Part shown: positions 43,754 to 53,382 of the stretch, piece after piece
Numbering within the stretch: position 1 is the first letter of the stretch
Layout: each line of letters opens with the position of its first letter
Origin: Myxococcales bacterium
GTDB lineage: Bacteria > Myxococcota_A > Bradymonadia > REDH01
Direction: 5' to 3'
Length of the DNA: 64,000 nucleotides
Assembly: GCA_020633625.1 (NCBI GenBank)
Contig: JACKDJ010000024.1
Location: 1-64,000, forward strand
Notes under the pieces: generated by a model
Told to the model about the DNA's origin: nothing
Database searches by the model: none
Seen by the model: the letters and a program-made list of their open reading frames with translations, nothing else
Translations under genes and position numbers: made by a program

Positions 43754-44596
43754 TCACGGCGCCCCGTCGTCGAGGATGACGAACACCTCCTCGAGGCGCG
43801 CAAAGTCGACCGAAGGCTCGACCTGGACCTCCTGAAACAGCCCGTGCGACGCCTCGCGGATCGCAGCGATGCGACCGACGACCAGGTCGGGAGGAAAGCG
43901 TCCCCCCATTCCGCTCGTCACGACGACGTCGCCCAGCGCCACCTCCTCGCGACGCAGCAGGTATGCGATGCGCGCGCGGTAGTCGTCCGCGTGCCCGAGA
44001 CCTTGGACGACGCCGCGCGCTCGGTTGTGCTGCACGACGACATCGATGCTCGATCGTGGGTCGACGGCCAGCGTCACCTCGGCGGAGGTCCCGACGACGG
44101 CGGAGACGTGTCCAACGACGCCCGACGATGCGACGACCGGGAGGCCCGGGTGGACGCGCGGGTCGCGGACGAGGAGGCGAACCGAGAGCACCCGGAAGAA
44201 CGGCGAGACGTCCTTCGCGACCACCCGTGCGGGCAGCAGCTCGAGCTGCGGGTGTGCCTCGCCGAAGCCGACCATCGCGCGGAGCCGCGCGTTCTCCTGC
44301 ATCACGCCGAGGAGGCGCGTGTGCTCGTCGCGGAGCCGGTCGAGCTCGGCGCGAAGGCGGCGGTTCTCGTCACCGACCGCGACGAGGTCGAGGTAGCGGT
44401 CCCAGGCGCCGGCGACGCTCGCGGTCGCGGCGTGCGCAGCGGCCTGGGTGCCGGTCATTGCCTGGAAAGTTGCCGCTCCGACCACGCCTACTTCGGGGCC
44501 GACACCGCGGCGGCCGGAGAGCACCAGCGCGGCGGCGGCGAGCAGGTAGACGCCGAGGAGCGCGGTCGTACGAAAGCGGAGAAGAAGGTCGAACAA
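43754..44596 (-). CDS. mreC: Rod shape-determining protein MreC
   Basis: Periplasmic scaffold of the elongasome. 280 residues: one N-terminal membrane segment (about 12-30), a coiled-coil (about 68-100, GDENRRLRAELDRLRDEH), and two beta domains with VVAKDVSPFFRVLSV, GVVGHVSAVVGTSAEVTLAVDP and GDVVVTSGMGGRFPPDLVVGRI, the family hallmark. It lies 7 bases downstream of mreB. Confidence 0.95.
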   Translation of the reverse strand: MFDLLLRFRTTALLGVYLLAAAALVLSGRRGVGPEVGVVGAATFQAMTGTQAAAHAATASVAGAWDRYLDLVAVGDENRRLRAELDRLRDEHTRLLGVMQENARLRAMVGFGEAHPQLELLPARVVAKDVSPFFRVLSVRLLVRDPRVHPGLPVVASSGVVGHVSAVVGTSAEVTLAVDPRSSIDVVVQHNRARGVVQGLGHADDYRARIAYLLRREEVALGDVVVTSGMGGRFPPDLVVGRIAAIREASHGLFQEVQVEPSVDFARLEEVFVILDDGAP

Positions 44597-44603
44597 GGCT
44601 CGG

Positions 44604-45641
<1,038 letters not shown>

Positions 45642-45705
45642 GGGGCGTCACCGGACAGGCACGGCCGAGCCGCTGCGCCTCCCGTACCCGAGCGGCACGG
45701 GGGGC

Positions 45706-45729
45706 GCAAGCGGCATTATCTCCGCTTGC
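45706..45729. promoter_or_regulatory. Inverted repeat in the mreB / ppiD-like divergent promoter region
   Basis: GCAAGCGG (45706-45713) and CCGCTTGC (45722-45729) form a perfect 8-bp dyad around the AT-rich spacer CATTATCT. GATAAT on the minus strand falls within it, so it overlaps a likely mreB -10 region. It looks like an operator for a dimeric regulator; the regulator is unknown. A hairpin role is less likely at this upstream position. Confidence 0.4.
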
Positions 45730-45821
45730 AAGCCCGTTTGCGCGCCGCTATAGGTCGCCGCTCGCGCGCGCCCGGCACCCCCGCCGAGGCCCGCAGCAAG
45801 CCTCTCGCCGCAAGCAGTCTG

Positions 45822-47621
45822 ATGCGCCAAGCGCTCGAGCACACCTGGGGAAAGTGGATCACCGGAGCCATCTTCGGGGCCATCATCCTCACGTTCATCA
45901 TCTTCTTCGGACCCCAGAGCCGCGGCTACGCCCCGGGAAGCGTGGAGTGGGTCGCCAAGGTCGGTGACCTGACCGTCACCGACCGTGAGGTCATCGCCTC
46001 GCTCGACCGCTACTCGCGCCTCACCGGTCGCCGCCAACGCATGGACGACGCAGCGTTCGCGACCGCGCGCCGCGAGCTGACGCTCAACATGGCCGCCGTC
46101 GAGCTCCTCGCCCAGCGCGCCGAGGCCGCCGGCCTCGCCGTCTCCGACGACGAGCTCCGCTGCTTCATCGTCAACTGGCACCGCGGCTACACCCTTCGTG
46201 GCGAGCGCATCTGCGCGTCGTTCCCCGAGGACTACGCCGACCGCTACCGCAACTTCGACATCGTGTTCTTCACCGACGCCGGCGGGAAGTTCACGGACGA
46301 CTACTCTGGGACCGTCCGCTCGACGTACCAGGTCGCTGTCGACGTCTTCGAGGCGCGCAAGCGTCAGGAGCTGCTCGCGCGCTACTACCTCGACCTGCTC
46401 GCCAGCACCGTCGCCGTCGCGCCCGGCCAGGTCCAGTCCGTCTACGAGCGCCGCAACACCACCGTCGACCTCGAGTTCATCCGCCTCGACCCGGCCGCCG
46501 CGAGCGGTGGTGACCCCTCCAGCGAAGAGATCGCCGGCTACGCCGAGACCCACGGCGCCGAGATCGCGGCGCACTACGCGGACCACTCCGCCGACTTTGC
46601 CACGCCGCGCCAGATCCGGCTCCGCCGCGTCTACGTCCGCAAGCCCGCCGCCGACTCGCCCGAGTTCGCCGCCGCCCAGGCCAAGTTCCAGGGCGCCCTC
46701 GAGCGCGCGAACGCCGGCGAAGACTTCGAGGCGCTCGCACGCGAGCTCAGCGAGGTCCAGGCCGAGGCCGACGCCGGAGGAGACATGGGCATGCGCGCCC
46801 AGGACTCCATCGCCAGCGACCTCTGGACCGCCTCGCTGTCCCTCTCTGTCGGCGGCGTCACGTCGGTCGAGCAGGAGTACGCGTGGAACGTCGTCAAGCT
46901 CGACGAGGTCGTCGAGAGCCAGACACGCTCCCTCGAAGAGGTCTCGGCAGAGATCGCCGAGACGCTGCTCCGCGCCGAGCGCACCGCCGCCGCCGCCGCC
47001 GGCCTCGACCGGCGCGCCGCACGGGTCCTCGCCCTCGCCGCCTCGTCCTCTCTCGCCGACGCCGCCGCCGCCGAAGCCGCCGAGGCCACCGCCGCTCGCG
47101 TGTCCCCCGAGAACCCCGAGCCGACCCCCGTCGCACCCCTCGCCGTCGCGACCACCGGCCCGTTCGCCCGCGAGCGCCCGTCCCAGTTCGCGGCGATGCT
47201 CGCCGCACAAGGCGCCTCCGGCATCGAGTTCCCGCCCGACCCGGCAGACGAAGTCCCAAGCATCGGCACGTCGCGCGAGCTCGTCGCGACGGCCTTCGGA
47301 CTCACCGAGGACGCGCCGCTCGTCCCCGAGATCGTGACCGTCGGCGACGCCCGCTTCATCGTCCGGCTCAGCGCGCGCGCCGCGGCGCCCTCGCCCCCCG
47401 ACGCCGCCGCCCTCGCCGCGATCGAGACCGAGCTGCGCGACGGGCTCGTCAGCGCCGTCGTCGGCGACCAGAACCAGCGCGCGTCGCTCGCCCTCTCGTT
47501 CCCCGGCCCGCAGTCGCCGGTGGTCGCCAGCGTCGTCGACGAGGCGCTCCACAACGGGAAGATCCGGCTCCGCGACGACTTCTTCGTCGTCCCGGCCAGC
47601 GACCCGGTCGAAGAGCTCTAG
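45822..47621 (+). CDS. PpiD/SurA-like membrane-anchored peptidyl-prolyl isomerase
   Basis: 599 residues starting MRQALEHTWGKWITGAIFG, with one N-terminal membrane anchor (about 12-29) facing the periplasm. A SurA-N-like helical domain (GDLTVTDREVIASLDRY...LNMAAVELLAQRAEAAGLAVSDDEL) and a parvulin-type rotamase region follow (about 270-375: IRLRRVYVRKPA, DFEALARELSE, GGDMGM). A long Ala/Pro-rich helical C-terminus completes it. PpiD is a foldase at the inner-membrane SecYEG exit. The ATG at 45822 is preferred; the frame is open upstream over the mreB promoter without family similarity. Confidence 0.85.
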   Translation: MRQALEHTWGKWITGAIFGAIILTFIIFFGPQSRGYAPGSVEWVAKVGDLTVTDREVIASLDRYSRLTGRRQRMDDAAFATARRELTLNMAAVELLAQRAEAAGLAVSDDELRCFIVNWHRGYTLRGERICASFPEDYADRYRNFDIVFFTDAGGKFTDDYSGTVRSTYQVAVDVFEARKRQELLARYYLDLLASTVAVAPGQVQSVYERRNTTVDLEFIRLDPAAASGGDPSSEEIAGYAETHGAEIAAHYADHSADFATPRQIRLRRVYVRKPAADSPEFAAAQAKFQGALERANAGEDFEALARELSEVQAEADAGGDMGMRAQDSIASDLWTASLSLSVGGVTSVEQEYAWNVVKLDEVVESQTRSLEEVSAEIAETLLRAERTAAAAAGLDRRAARVLALAASSSLADAAAAEAAEATAARVSPENPEPTPVAPLAVATTGPFARERPSQFAAMLAAQGASGIEFPPDPADEVPSIGTSRELVATAFGLTEDAPLVPEIVTVGDARFIVRLSARAAAPSPPDAAALAAIETELRDGLVSAVVGDQNQRASLALSFPGPQSPVVASVVDEALHNGKIRLRDDFFVVPASDPVEEL

Positions 47622-47662
47622 CGCCCAACCACCGCGGACGGGGCCCACCGCCCGCGTGCTGC

Positions 47663-48169
47663 CTAGGGCAGGCGCTCGTGGACGAGAGCCACGGAGCTCG
47701 CCTCGGTCGGTCCGAGCTGGAGAACGACCGTCCCGACCGGCAGGTACATCCAGTACCCCGCGACGACCGCATCGCACGCACCGTCGACGGAGAGCGGCGT
47801 CACAGTGATGTCGCCTCCGAAGCTCATCGCTGCGGAGAGCGGCACGTTCTCGGTCAGAAAGAATCCGTAGGTACCCGGCACCGACACCGCGAAGCCGACG
47901 TATCCCGACGCGGGGGCGCCCGCGGCGCCCGGCAACGTGACCTGCACCGACGTGTGCTCTGCGCTCACGTCCGGGATCCCGCCGAGAGCGCCGCTCGGCG
48001 TCGCGGTCACCTCGATGAACGGGCCGAGCGCGTGATGCTCGCAGGCCTCCTCGAGCGGGGTCCCCTCCGCCTCATCGGCCTCGCTCGGCTCGCCATCTCC
48101 ACACGCGGACAGCATCGCCGCGCCGAAGGTGGTCACCCAAAGACATCTGCCAAGCCTCTCCGAGCTCAC
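47663..48169 (-). CDS. Lipoprotein in the zinc-uptake operon, unknown family
   Basis: 168 residues from a GTG with a strong GGAGGAG ribosome-binding site 5 bases upstream. Lipobox MLSACG gives lipid-modified Cys23, followed by an acidic linker. A Cys/His cluster CEHHALGPF (about residue 42) could bind metal. The rest is beta-rich (FIEVTATPSG, TSVQVTLPG, GYVGFAVSVPGTYGFF, VALVHERLP). It lies 31 bases after the other lipoprotein gene and is the last gene of the znuA-side operon. A role in zinc acquisition is inferred from context only. Confidence 0.65.
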   Translation of the reverse strand: MSSERLGRCLWVTTFGAAMLSACGDGEPSEADEAEGTPLEEACEHHALGPFIEVTATPSGALGGIPDVSAEHTSVQVTLPGAAGAPASGYVGFAVSVPGTYGFFLTENVPLSAAMSFGGDITVTPLSVDGACDAVVAGYWMYLPVGTVVLQLGPTEASSVALVHERLP

Positions 48170-48200
48170 GTCTCCTCCGCGCCACAGACCCCTTGCGGAC

Positions 48201-49046
48201 TCAATCACCGACCATCCGCCACGCGACGAACTCCACCGACTCGCCGACCCGGTCGGCCAAGTCGACACCGGCAAGATCGACGTCTCCCCACCGCACATCA
48301 TCGAACAGCGCGCCGACGACGGTGATGTGCCCTTCGATGTCGACGTGGAGCTCCTCGTGCGGGCCTACGACCGCAGAGAAGGCAGCGATCACCCGCTGGT
48401 CGAGCGCCAGATCGAGGTCTAGGTCGATGCCGCCGTCGGGAAGCCGACGATCCGGGCCCGAGCGCCGATCGTCGACGTGCGCAACGAGGCGCAGCCCCGT
48501 AACTCCGGCACGCAGCGCCGTGATGGTACCGCGATCCAGGTCGCATCCCTCCGGGCACACTCTCCATCCGTCGATGGCCCAGTCGGGCCCCGGGGATATC
48601 GGAAAGACCGCCGTCGCCCTGCCAGCCGATGCGCCGAGCTCGGCGGTGACATCGTCGTAGCTGACGAGCGCGCCGTCGTCGGCGTGACAGTGGCCGTTGT
48701 GACACAGGGAGTAGCCGGTCGGCGGCGAAGCGGGGTCGAACGCCTCGGCCGCACCACCCGCGTCCATCACGACCTCGAGCGATGGGACCTCGAGAGAGAG
48801 CTCGCTCAGCGTCACCAGGTAGTCGTCCGACGTCGCGATCGAGTCGCCGACCATCCGGTCACCGAAGCTGTAGGTCGTCGTCCCGGTCGCCGTCAGACGC
48901 CCCCATGCGCTGCCATCGCGCAGCGCACACCCCGACGCCGCGGCACATGCGAGCGCCACGGCCGCAGCCCGCCCCGCCGCTGCCCGTCTCCGGAGCGTGG
49001 CGAGCGCCGGCGCCGAGGTCGACGACGAACTAGAACGAGTGTGCAC
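48201..49046 (-). CDS. Lipoprotein with Cys/His motif in the zinc-uptake operon
   Basis: 281 residues from a GTG start that overlaps the end of the outer-membrane protein gene by 17 bases. A long signal peptide ends at lipobox AASGC (Cys40). Near residue 115 the motif YSLCHNGHCHADDGALVSYDD packs three His, two Cys and two Asp, a likely metal site. Two further cysteines occur in VCPEGCD. The C-terminal half is beta-rich with alternating Asp/Leu. I do not recognise a named family; the operon with znuA suggests a surface or periplasmic zinc-binding role. Confidence 0.7.
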   Translation of the reverse strand: MHTRSSSSSTSAPALATLRRRAAAGRAAAVALACAAASGCALRDGSAWGRLTATGTTTYSFGDRMVGDSIATSDDYLVTLSELSLEVPSLEVVMDAGGAAEAFDPASPPTGYSLCHNGHCHADDGALVSYDDVTAELGASAGRATAVFPISPGPDWAIDGWRVCPEGCDLDRGTITALRAGVTGLRLVAHVDDRRSGPDRRLPDGGIDLDLDLALDQRVIAAFSAVVGPHEELHVDIEGHITVVGALFDDVRWGDVDLAGVDLADRVGESVEFVAWRMVGD

Positions 49047-50169
49047 CGTGCGCTCCGATCAAGAACTCTGTGGCGAGCATGCCGGCATAGCCCGGCCGCG
49101 GCTTGTTCTCGTCGAGGTCCGACTCGAGCTGCAGCCGCACGCGAGAGAAGTGGCTCGGGTAGTACGTCGCTGCGACCGTGCCGCGACGCCGGTTCTCGAC
49201 CCATTCAGGATCAGCCGGGTCGTCCTTCACGCCCGACATGCACTCCCAGCGGAGCCCGAGGTCCCACCGCGGACTGAACGTCACGACGGACTGCGCCACG
49301 AACCCATGGTCACGCAGCGACGCGCCCGGAACCTGCCGCGCTCGCCCGAAGCCCTCGAGCGCGAGCGAGAACGCGCGGCGGTTCGGGGAGTCAGGAGGGC
49401 GCACACGAAGATATAGGTCTGCGCCGACGATCGCCGACCGGTTCCCGTTCCCGGTGCCGTTGGGTCCAAACTGCCCCGACCCGCCAAACATCACGGTCGT
49501 CGCGGCCGAGGCATCGACCGACTGCTTCAGGGCAACGGTGTAGAGAAAGTCCTCGAGCCCGCGGATCGGCACGTCCTCCGACCCGAGAAAGCTGCGCGCG
49601 CAGCACTCGCCACGAGCGTCCGTGACAGACGCGACCGCCTCGACGAACCACGGCAGCGGCAGCAGCCACGAGACCTCGGTGCCGAGCCCGCGGCTGCCCT
49701 CTGACCCGAACAGCTTCCCCGGCGCGATCGCCTGGTCGACGAAGGCCCGCGCGTGCGGGTGGGTCGGGTTCATACGCCCGAAGCGGGTCAGAAACTGACC
49801 CACGCGGAGCTGCAGCCGGCCCGGAAGCGCGGTCGTCGTCGCGTAGGCCTCTTCGACCTCGACGCCGAACTGCGAGAACACGATGTTCGCCTGTGCGGTG
49901 AAGAACGGGTCGACCGCCGCCTCGAGGTGCATCTCGAGCTGCTGCAGCGTAAACCCCGTATGGTTCGGATCGTGCCCCCCGAGCTGGTCCGGCTCACGCT
50001 CCGAAAAGTATGCCAACGCCGTGTCGAGAATGAGCGACATCGCGGGGTTGGCCGCCGCAGGGTCCGACGTCGACTGGGCTCTCGCCGCACCCGCGCCGAC
50101 CATCGCGACCGCCCCGACGACCAGGCAGCACAGCGCGGCCCGGGAGACGTTGGCCCCCAGCGAGCTCAT
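49030..50169 (-). CDS. Outer-membrane beta-barrel protein in the zinc-uptake operon
   Basis: 379 residues with a signal peptide (cleavage ARA-QST near residue 31). Alternating amphipathic strands and a terminal Phe (GAHGAHSF) fit an outer-membrane barrel of porin type: QLRVGQFLTRFGRMNP, TTVMFGGSGQFG, SAIVGADLYLRVR, WDLGLRWECM. Histidine-rich patches occur at HDPNHTG, NPTHPHAR and the C-terminus. The ATG overlaps the znuA stop (ATGA). It may be the outer-membrane passage for zinc or a zinc complex; TonB-box and plug domain are not visible. Confidence 0.7.
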   Translation of the reverse strand: MSSLGANVSRAALCCLVVGAVAMVGAGAARAQSTSDPAAANPAMSLILDTALAYFSEREPDQLGGHDPNHTGFTLQQLEMHLEAAVDPFFTAQANIVFSQFGVEVEEAYATTTALPGRLQLRVGQFLTRFGRMNPTHPHARAFVDQAIAPGKLFGSEGSRGLGTEVSWLLPLPWFVEAVASVTDARGECCARSFLGSEDVPIRGLEDFLYTVALKQSVDASAATTVMFGGSGQFGPNGTGNGNRSAIVGADLYLRVRPPDSPNRRAFSLALEGFGRARQVPGASLRDHGFVAQSVVTFSPRWDLGLRWECMSGVKDDPADPEWVENRRRGTVAATYYPSHFSRVRLQLESDLDENKPRPGYAGMLATEFLIGAHGAHSF

Positions 50170-51098
50170 GGACCGCTCAGCGCAGCAAACAGCGCATCGG
50201 TCATGGCGCGAACGTGCTGCTCATAGGTCTGTCCCGCCGAGAATCGGGTCTGGCTCTCGAGAACGACCAACGACGCCCCCGCGAGCTGCGCGATCTGCCG
50301 CGAGTCGTTCGTCGGGTAGTATTCTTCTTGTACCAGCACGCGTGCGCCCGTGTCACGCACTACGCCCAACACTTCGGCTACGCGGGCCGGCGACGGCGGC
50401 ACACCCGGGCGGGGCTCGACGGTGGCGACCTGCGTCAGGCCGAGCCAGTCGAACAGGTACGTCAGCGACTCATGGTAGGACACCACCTGACGCTGAGCCG
50501 GCGACAGCGCCGCAAACCTCGCGCGCTGCGACTCGGCGAGCGCCGTGAGAGACGTCGAAAGTCGAGCAGCGTTCGCCGCGTAGATCGCGGCGTTCCCCGG
50601 GTCGAGCTCGGCGAGTCGGCTCGCAATCGCGACGCCGACGTCGACACCGCGGCGCGCGTCACACGAGAAGTGTGGGTTGCCTGCCGAGTGCACGTCGCCC
50701 ATTGACCGATCGACGCCGCCTGCCGGGACCTGAAGGAGCTGGACCGTCGCGGCGGCGTCGAGATATCCGCGCGCCCCCGACGCGATGGCTGCGTTGCGCG
50801 ACTGCGCGAGGACCGGCGGAAGCCACCCCACCTCGAGCTCTGCCCCGTTGACGACGAGCAGGTCCGCACGGCTCAGCGTGACGACGAACGACGGACGGGG
50901 ATCCACGAAGTGGGGATCCTCCGTCGGCGCCGCGAGAACGTCTACGCGCACCGCCTCGCCGCCGACCGCCGCGACGAGCGCGCCAAGGTCCCCGGTCGTC
51001 GCGACGACGCGGACCGTCGCCTCCGCGCGCCCGGGCCAACTCGCCAGGAGCGCCGCGACGACGACCGGACCGAAGAGCCGAACCCAAGCTGCTGACAT
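50166..51098 (-). CDS. znuA: Zinc/manganese ABC transporter substrate-binding protein
   Basis: Cluster A-I solute-binding protein, 310 residues, signal peptide 1-26 (SWPGRAEA). The expected metal ligands are present: His63 (EDPHFVDPRP), His143 (GNPHFSCDA), His209 (SYHESLTYLF) and an acidic residue in VLVQEEYYP (Glu258/259). A long His-rich loop is absent. The ATG at 51098 gives MSAAWVRLFG. It is divergent from znuCB across an AT-rich region and leads an operon with an outer-membrane protein and two lipoproteins. The zinc assignment rests on the adjacent Zur-like regulator; manganese is possible. Confidence 0.88.
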   Translation of the reverse strand: MSAAWVRLFGPVVVAALLASWPGRAEATVRVVATTGDLGALVAAVGGEAVRVDVLAAPTEDPHFVDPRPSFVVTLSRADLLVVNGAELEVGWLPPVLAQSRNAAIASGARGYLDAAATVQLLQVPAGGVDRSMGDVHSAGNPHFSCDARRGVDVGVAIASRLAELDPGNAAIYAANAARLSTSLTALAESQRARFAALSPAQRQVVSYHESLTYLFDWLGLTQVATVEPRPGVPPSPARVAEVLGVVRDTGARVLVQEEYYPTNDSRQIAQLAGASLVVLESQTRFSAGQTYEQHVRAMTDALFAALSGP

Positions 51099-51144
51099 CG
51101 TAACGCTCCGTCTAGGTCGCGGCCGGACCGGCCGCGGTCGTGTG

Positions 51145-51205
51145 TCATATCGCAATTGATAACGCATTTGCAATACTGGTCAATGATAATCGGTTCGCAC
51201 TATCA
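51145..51205. promoter_or_regulatory. AT-rich divergent control region of the zinc-uptake genes (candidate Zur operator)
   Basis: This stretch is strikingly AT-rich for the window. It holds TGATAA at 51158 and 51184 (26 bp apart), a dyad TGATA (51184-51188)/TATCA (51201-51205), and CAATTG at 51153. It separates znuA (minus) from znuC (plus), so a Zur-type repressor could control both directions from here. The match to published Zur boxes is only partial. Confidence 0.45.
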
Positions 51206-51236
51206 GGTAGCGTCGCCGCGCAAAGAGGTCGGTCCC

Positions 51237-52040
51237 ATGGACATCACCGCAGTCATCGAGCTCGATCAGGTCCGCTTCGGATACGGCGGCGAGGCACTCC
51301 TGCCGCCGGTCAGCGCGTCCATCTACCCGGGAGAACTCTGGGTGATCGTCGGCCCGAACGGGGCCGGGAAGTCGACGCTGCTGAAGACCGCCCTCGGGCT
51401 GCTCCGCCCGCTCGGCGGTCGTGTCAGCCGTGGCGGGACGATCGGCTACGTCCCGCAGCGGTCGCGGTTCGAGGACGGTGTCCCGGGCCGCTCGATCGAC
51501 GTCGTCTGCTCAGGGGCGGGCCGAGGTTGGTCGTTCCTTCGCCCCTGGACGGGCCCCGCGACCCGCACGCGGGCACGGTCGGTCCTTCGAGAGGTGGGTG
51601 CGGAACCGCAGAGTCAGTCGGCCTTCGCCACCCTGAGCGAGGGTCAGCGACAGAGGGTTGCGATCGCCCGCGCGCTGGTGGATCGCCCCGACCTGCTGGT
51701 GCTGGACGAGCCGACGAGCGCGATGGACGTCGTCGCCGAGCACCGGGTGATGGAGCTGCTCGAGACGCTCCGACGCACGCGCGGATGCGGGGTGCTGATG
51801 GTGAGCCACAACTTGCCGGTCGTCGCGGAGTTCGCCACCCACGCGCTGATCCTGGACCGGGAGGGGCCGCTCGCGTTGGCGGGCCCGGTCGCGGAGCTGG
51901 GCGATCGGCCCGAGGTGGTCGCTCGCTACGGCGACCTGTTCTCAGCGGCCCGGTGCGCCGGGGGGCCCCGAGCGTCGACGCCGCACGGCGCGCGCGAGCA
52001 CGGCCATCACGCACACCTCGGCGGCGAGGCGTCGCGATGA
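51237..52040 (+). CDS. znuC: Zinc/manganese ABC transporter ATP-binding protein
   Basis: Energy-coupling subunit, 267 residues. Walker A is GPNGAGKST, signature LSEGQRQRVAIARAL, Walker B LLVLDEPTSAMD, and the H-loop VSHN. The signature reads LSEGQ instead of LSGGQ, a tolerated change. The ATG at 51237 has AGAGG 8 bases upstream; an in-frame TTG at 51156 lies inside the AT-rich promoter and is not used. The stop overlaps znuB (ATGA). A His-rich C-terminal tail (HGAREHGHHAHLGG) is notable and may sense or bind zinc. Confidence 0.93.
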   Translation: MDITAVIELDQVRFGYGGEALLPPVSASIYPGELWVIVGPNGAGKSTLLKTALGLLRPLGGRVSRGGTIGYVPQRSRFEDGVPGRSIDVVCSGAGRGWSFLRPWTGPATRTRARSVLREVGAEPQSQSAFATLSEGQRQRVAIARALVDRPDLLVLDEPTSAMDVVAEHRVMELLETLRRTRGCGVLMVSHNLPVVAEFATHALILDREGPLALAGPVAELGDRPEVVARYGDLFSAARCAGGPRASTPHGAREHGHHAHLGGEASR

Positions 52041-52909
52041 TCGCGACGCTCCGCGACTTCGTGTCTCTGTGGGAGCTCTTCCGGTACCCGACGCTTGCGG
52101 GCGTCTTGGCTGGCGCGGCGCTGGGCCTGCTCGGGGTCTACATCGTGCTGCGGCGGATGGTGTTCTTGAGCGCCGCCCTGTCGCAGGTCGCGAGCCTCGG
52201 CGTCGCGGCTGGGGTGTTCGTCCAGGCGCGACTGCTCGGCCACCCCTCGGAGGGGGGCGACGCGCTGGGATGGGCAACAGCGCTGACACTCGCGGTGGCG
52301 ATCGCGCTGACGAGGTCGCGAAAGCTCGGAGGTGATCGCGCGCTCGGCTTCGTGTTCCTCGGCAGTTGGGCCGGCACCCTCGCGCTTGGTACGCGCATCG
52401 TCGCGGAGCTGCACGACATCGAGTCCCTGCTGTCGGGCAGCGCCGTGGCAGTGCTCCCCGACGACTTTCGCGCGCTCGTGACGTGGTTGGTACCGATGCT
52501 TCTGCTCCACGTCTGGTGGTGGCGTGGGTTCTCGGCGGTGACGCAGGACGCCGACGACGCGCGGGTCCGCGGCCTCCCGGTGACCTTGCTGGAGACGGCG
52601 CTGGTGATCTCGCTGGCGATGGGGATCTCGGTCGTCACGCGAGTCTTGGGCGCCCTCCCTGCGTTCGCGTTCTCGGTCCTCCCGGCGCTGGCCGCGCTGG
52701 CGATCGCCCCGAACCTCGGGTGGGCGCTGATCGCGGCGGCGGTCGTCGGTGCGACGTCCGGAGGCGTCGGGTACGTGGTGTCGTACGGACTGGAGCTGCC
52801 GGTGGGCGCGGCTCAGGCGCTGGTCGGCGCGGCGCTGACGCTGTGCTGTGGGGCGGTGGCAGTCACGGTCGCGCGCCTACGCGCACTCCTGACAAAGTCC
52901 GAACAGTAG
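52037..52909 (+). CDS. znuB: Zinc/manganese ABC transporter permease
   Basis: 290-residue ABC-3-family permease with about eight transmembrane segments. The coupling/EAA-like region SAALSQVASLGVAAG is in the N-terminal part, and SVLPALAALAIAPNLGW is typical of the family. The start overlaps the znuC stop. Its last 33 bases overlap, tail to tail, the end of the convergent Fur-family gene, so read-through transcripts from each would be antisense to the other. Confidence 0.92.
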   Translation: MIATLRDFVSLWELFRYPTLAGVLAGAALGLLGVYIVLRRMVFLSAALSQVASLGVAAGVFVQARLLGHPSEGGDALGWATALTLAVAIALTRSRKLGGDRALGFVFLGSWAGTLALGTRIVAELHDIESLLSGSAVAVLPDDFRALVTWLVPMLLLHVWWWRGFSAVTQDADDARVRGLPVTLLETALVISLAMGISVVTRVLGALPAFAFSVLPALAALAIAPNLGWALIAAAVVGATSGGVGYVVSYGLELPVGAAQALVGAALTLCCGAVAVTVARLRALLTKSEQ

Positions 52910-53257
52910 GACTTCGTGCCCGCGGACGACGAAGCCGGGCGGGAGCCCAACTTCGTCGACGTGGTCGCATCCATGGACGTCGTAGACGCGTCCGCAGGCG
53001 TCGCAGCGGAAGTGGTGGTGGTGGTCATGTTCGGCCAACTCGTAGCGGGACGCCTCGCCGGGAAGGTCGACGGCAGCCAGCCAGCCACTGTCGAGGAGCG
53101 TCTTGATGTTCCGATAGACCGTCGCGAGGCCGAGGTTCGGCACGCGTTGCTGGGCGAGCTCGAGGATCTCGGCCGGCGTCAGCGGGCGATTCGCGGCGCT
53201 GATCGCGCGACGGATCGCGGTCTTCTGTTCGGTGCGTCGTACGTTGGGGGCAGACAT
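52877..53257 (-). CDS. zur: Fur-family regulator, probably Zur
   Basis: 126-residue winged-helix metalloregulator. The DNA-binding part has RPLTPAEILELAQQRVPNLGLATVYRNIKTL, the Fur-family helix. The metal part has EHDHHHHFRCDACGRVYDV and a C-terminal CQECA, giving a CxxC...CxxC structural zinc site plus a His-rich sensory site. Position against znuB makes Zur the likeliest member, but Fur or Mur-type sensing cannot be ruled out from sequence. It is divergent from pyrE. Confidence 0.88.
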   Translation of the reverse strand: MSAPNVRRTEQKTAIRRAISAANRPLTPAEILELAQQRVPNLGLATVYRNIKTLLDSGWLAAVDLPGEASRYELAEHDHHHHFRCDACGRVYDVHGCDHVDEVGLPPGFVVRGHEVLLFGLCQECA

Positions 53258-53382
53258 GAGCAGACGATAGCGCGAGTGGCTGCCATCCGCACGCGGCGCG
53301 CGTCGGCGAGCGGCGTGACTGGCCTGCTCGGGCCGGGGCTGCTAGGTGCCCGGCCGGTACCGGACACGACCGAGAGGTAGAG

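Noticed and set aside
51140..51236. In-frame upstream starts for ZnuB (51140) and ZnuC (51156)
   Set aside because: They run through the AT-rich control region or through znuC in another frame; the internal ATGs at 51237 and 52037 match family N-termini and have suitable upstream context.
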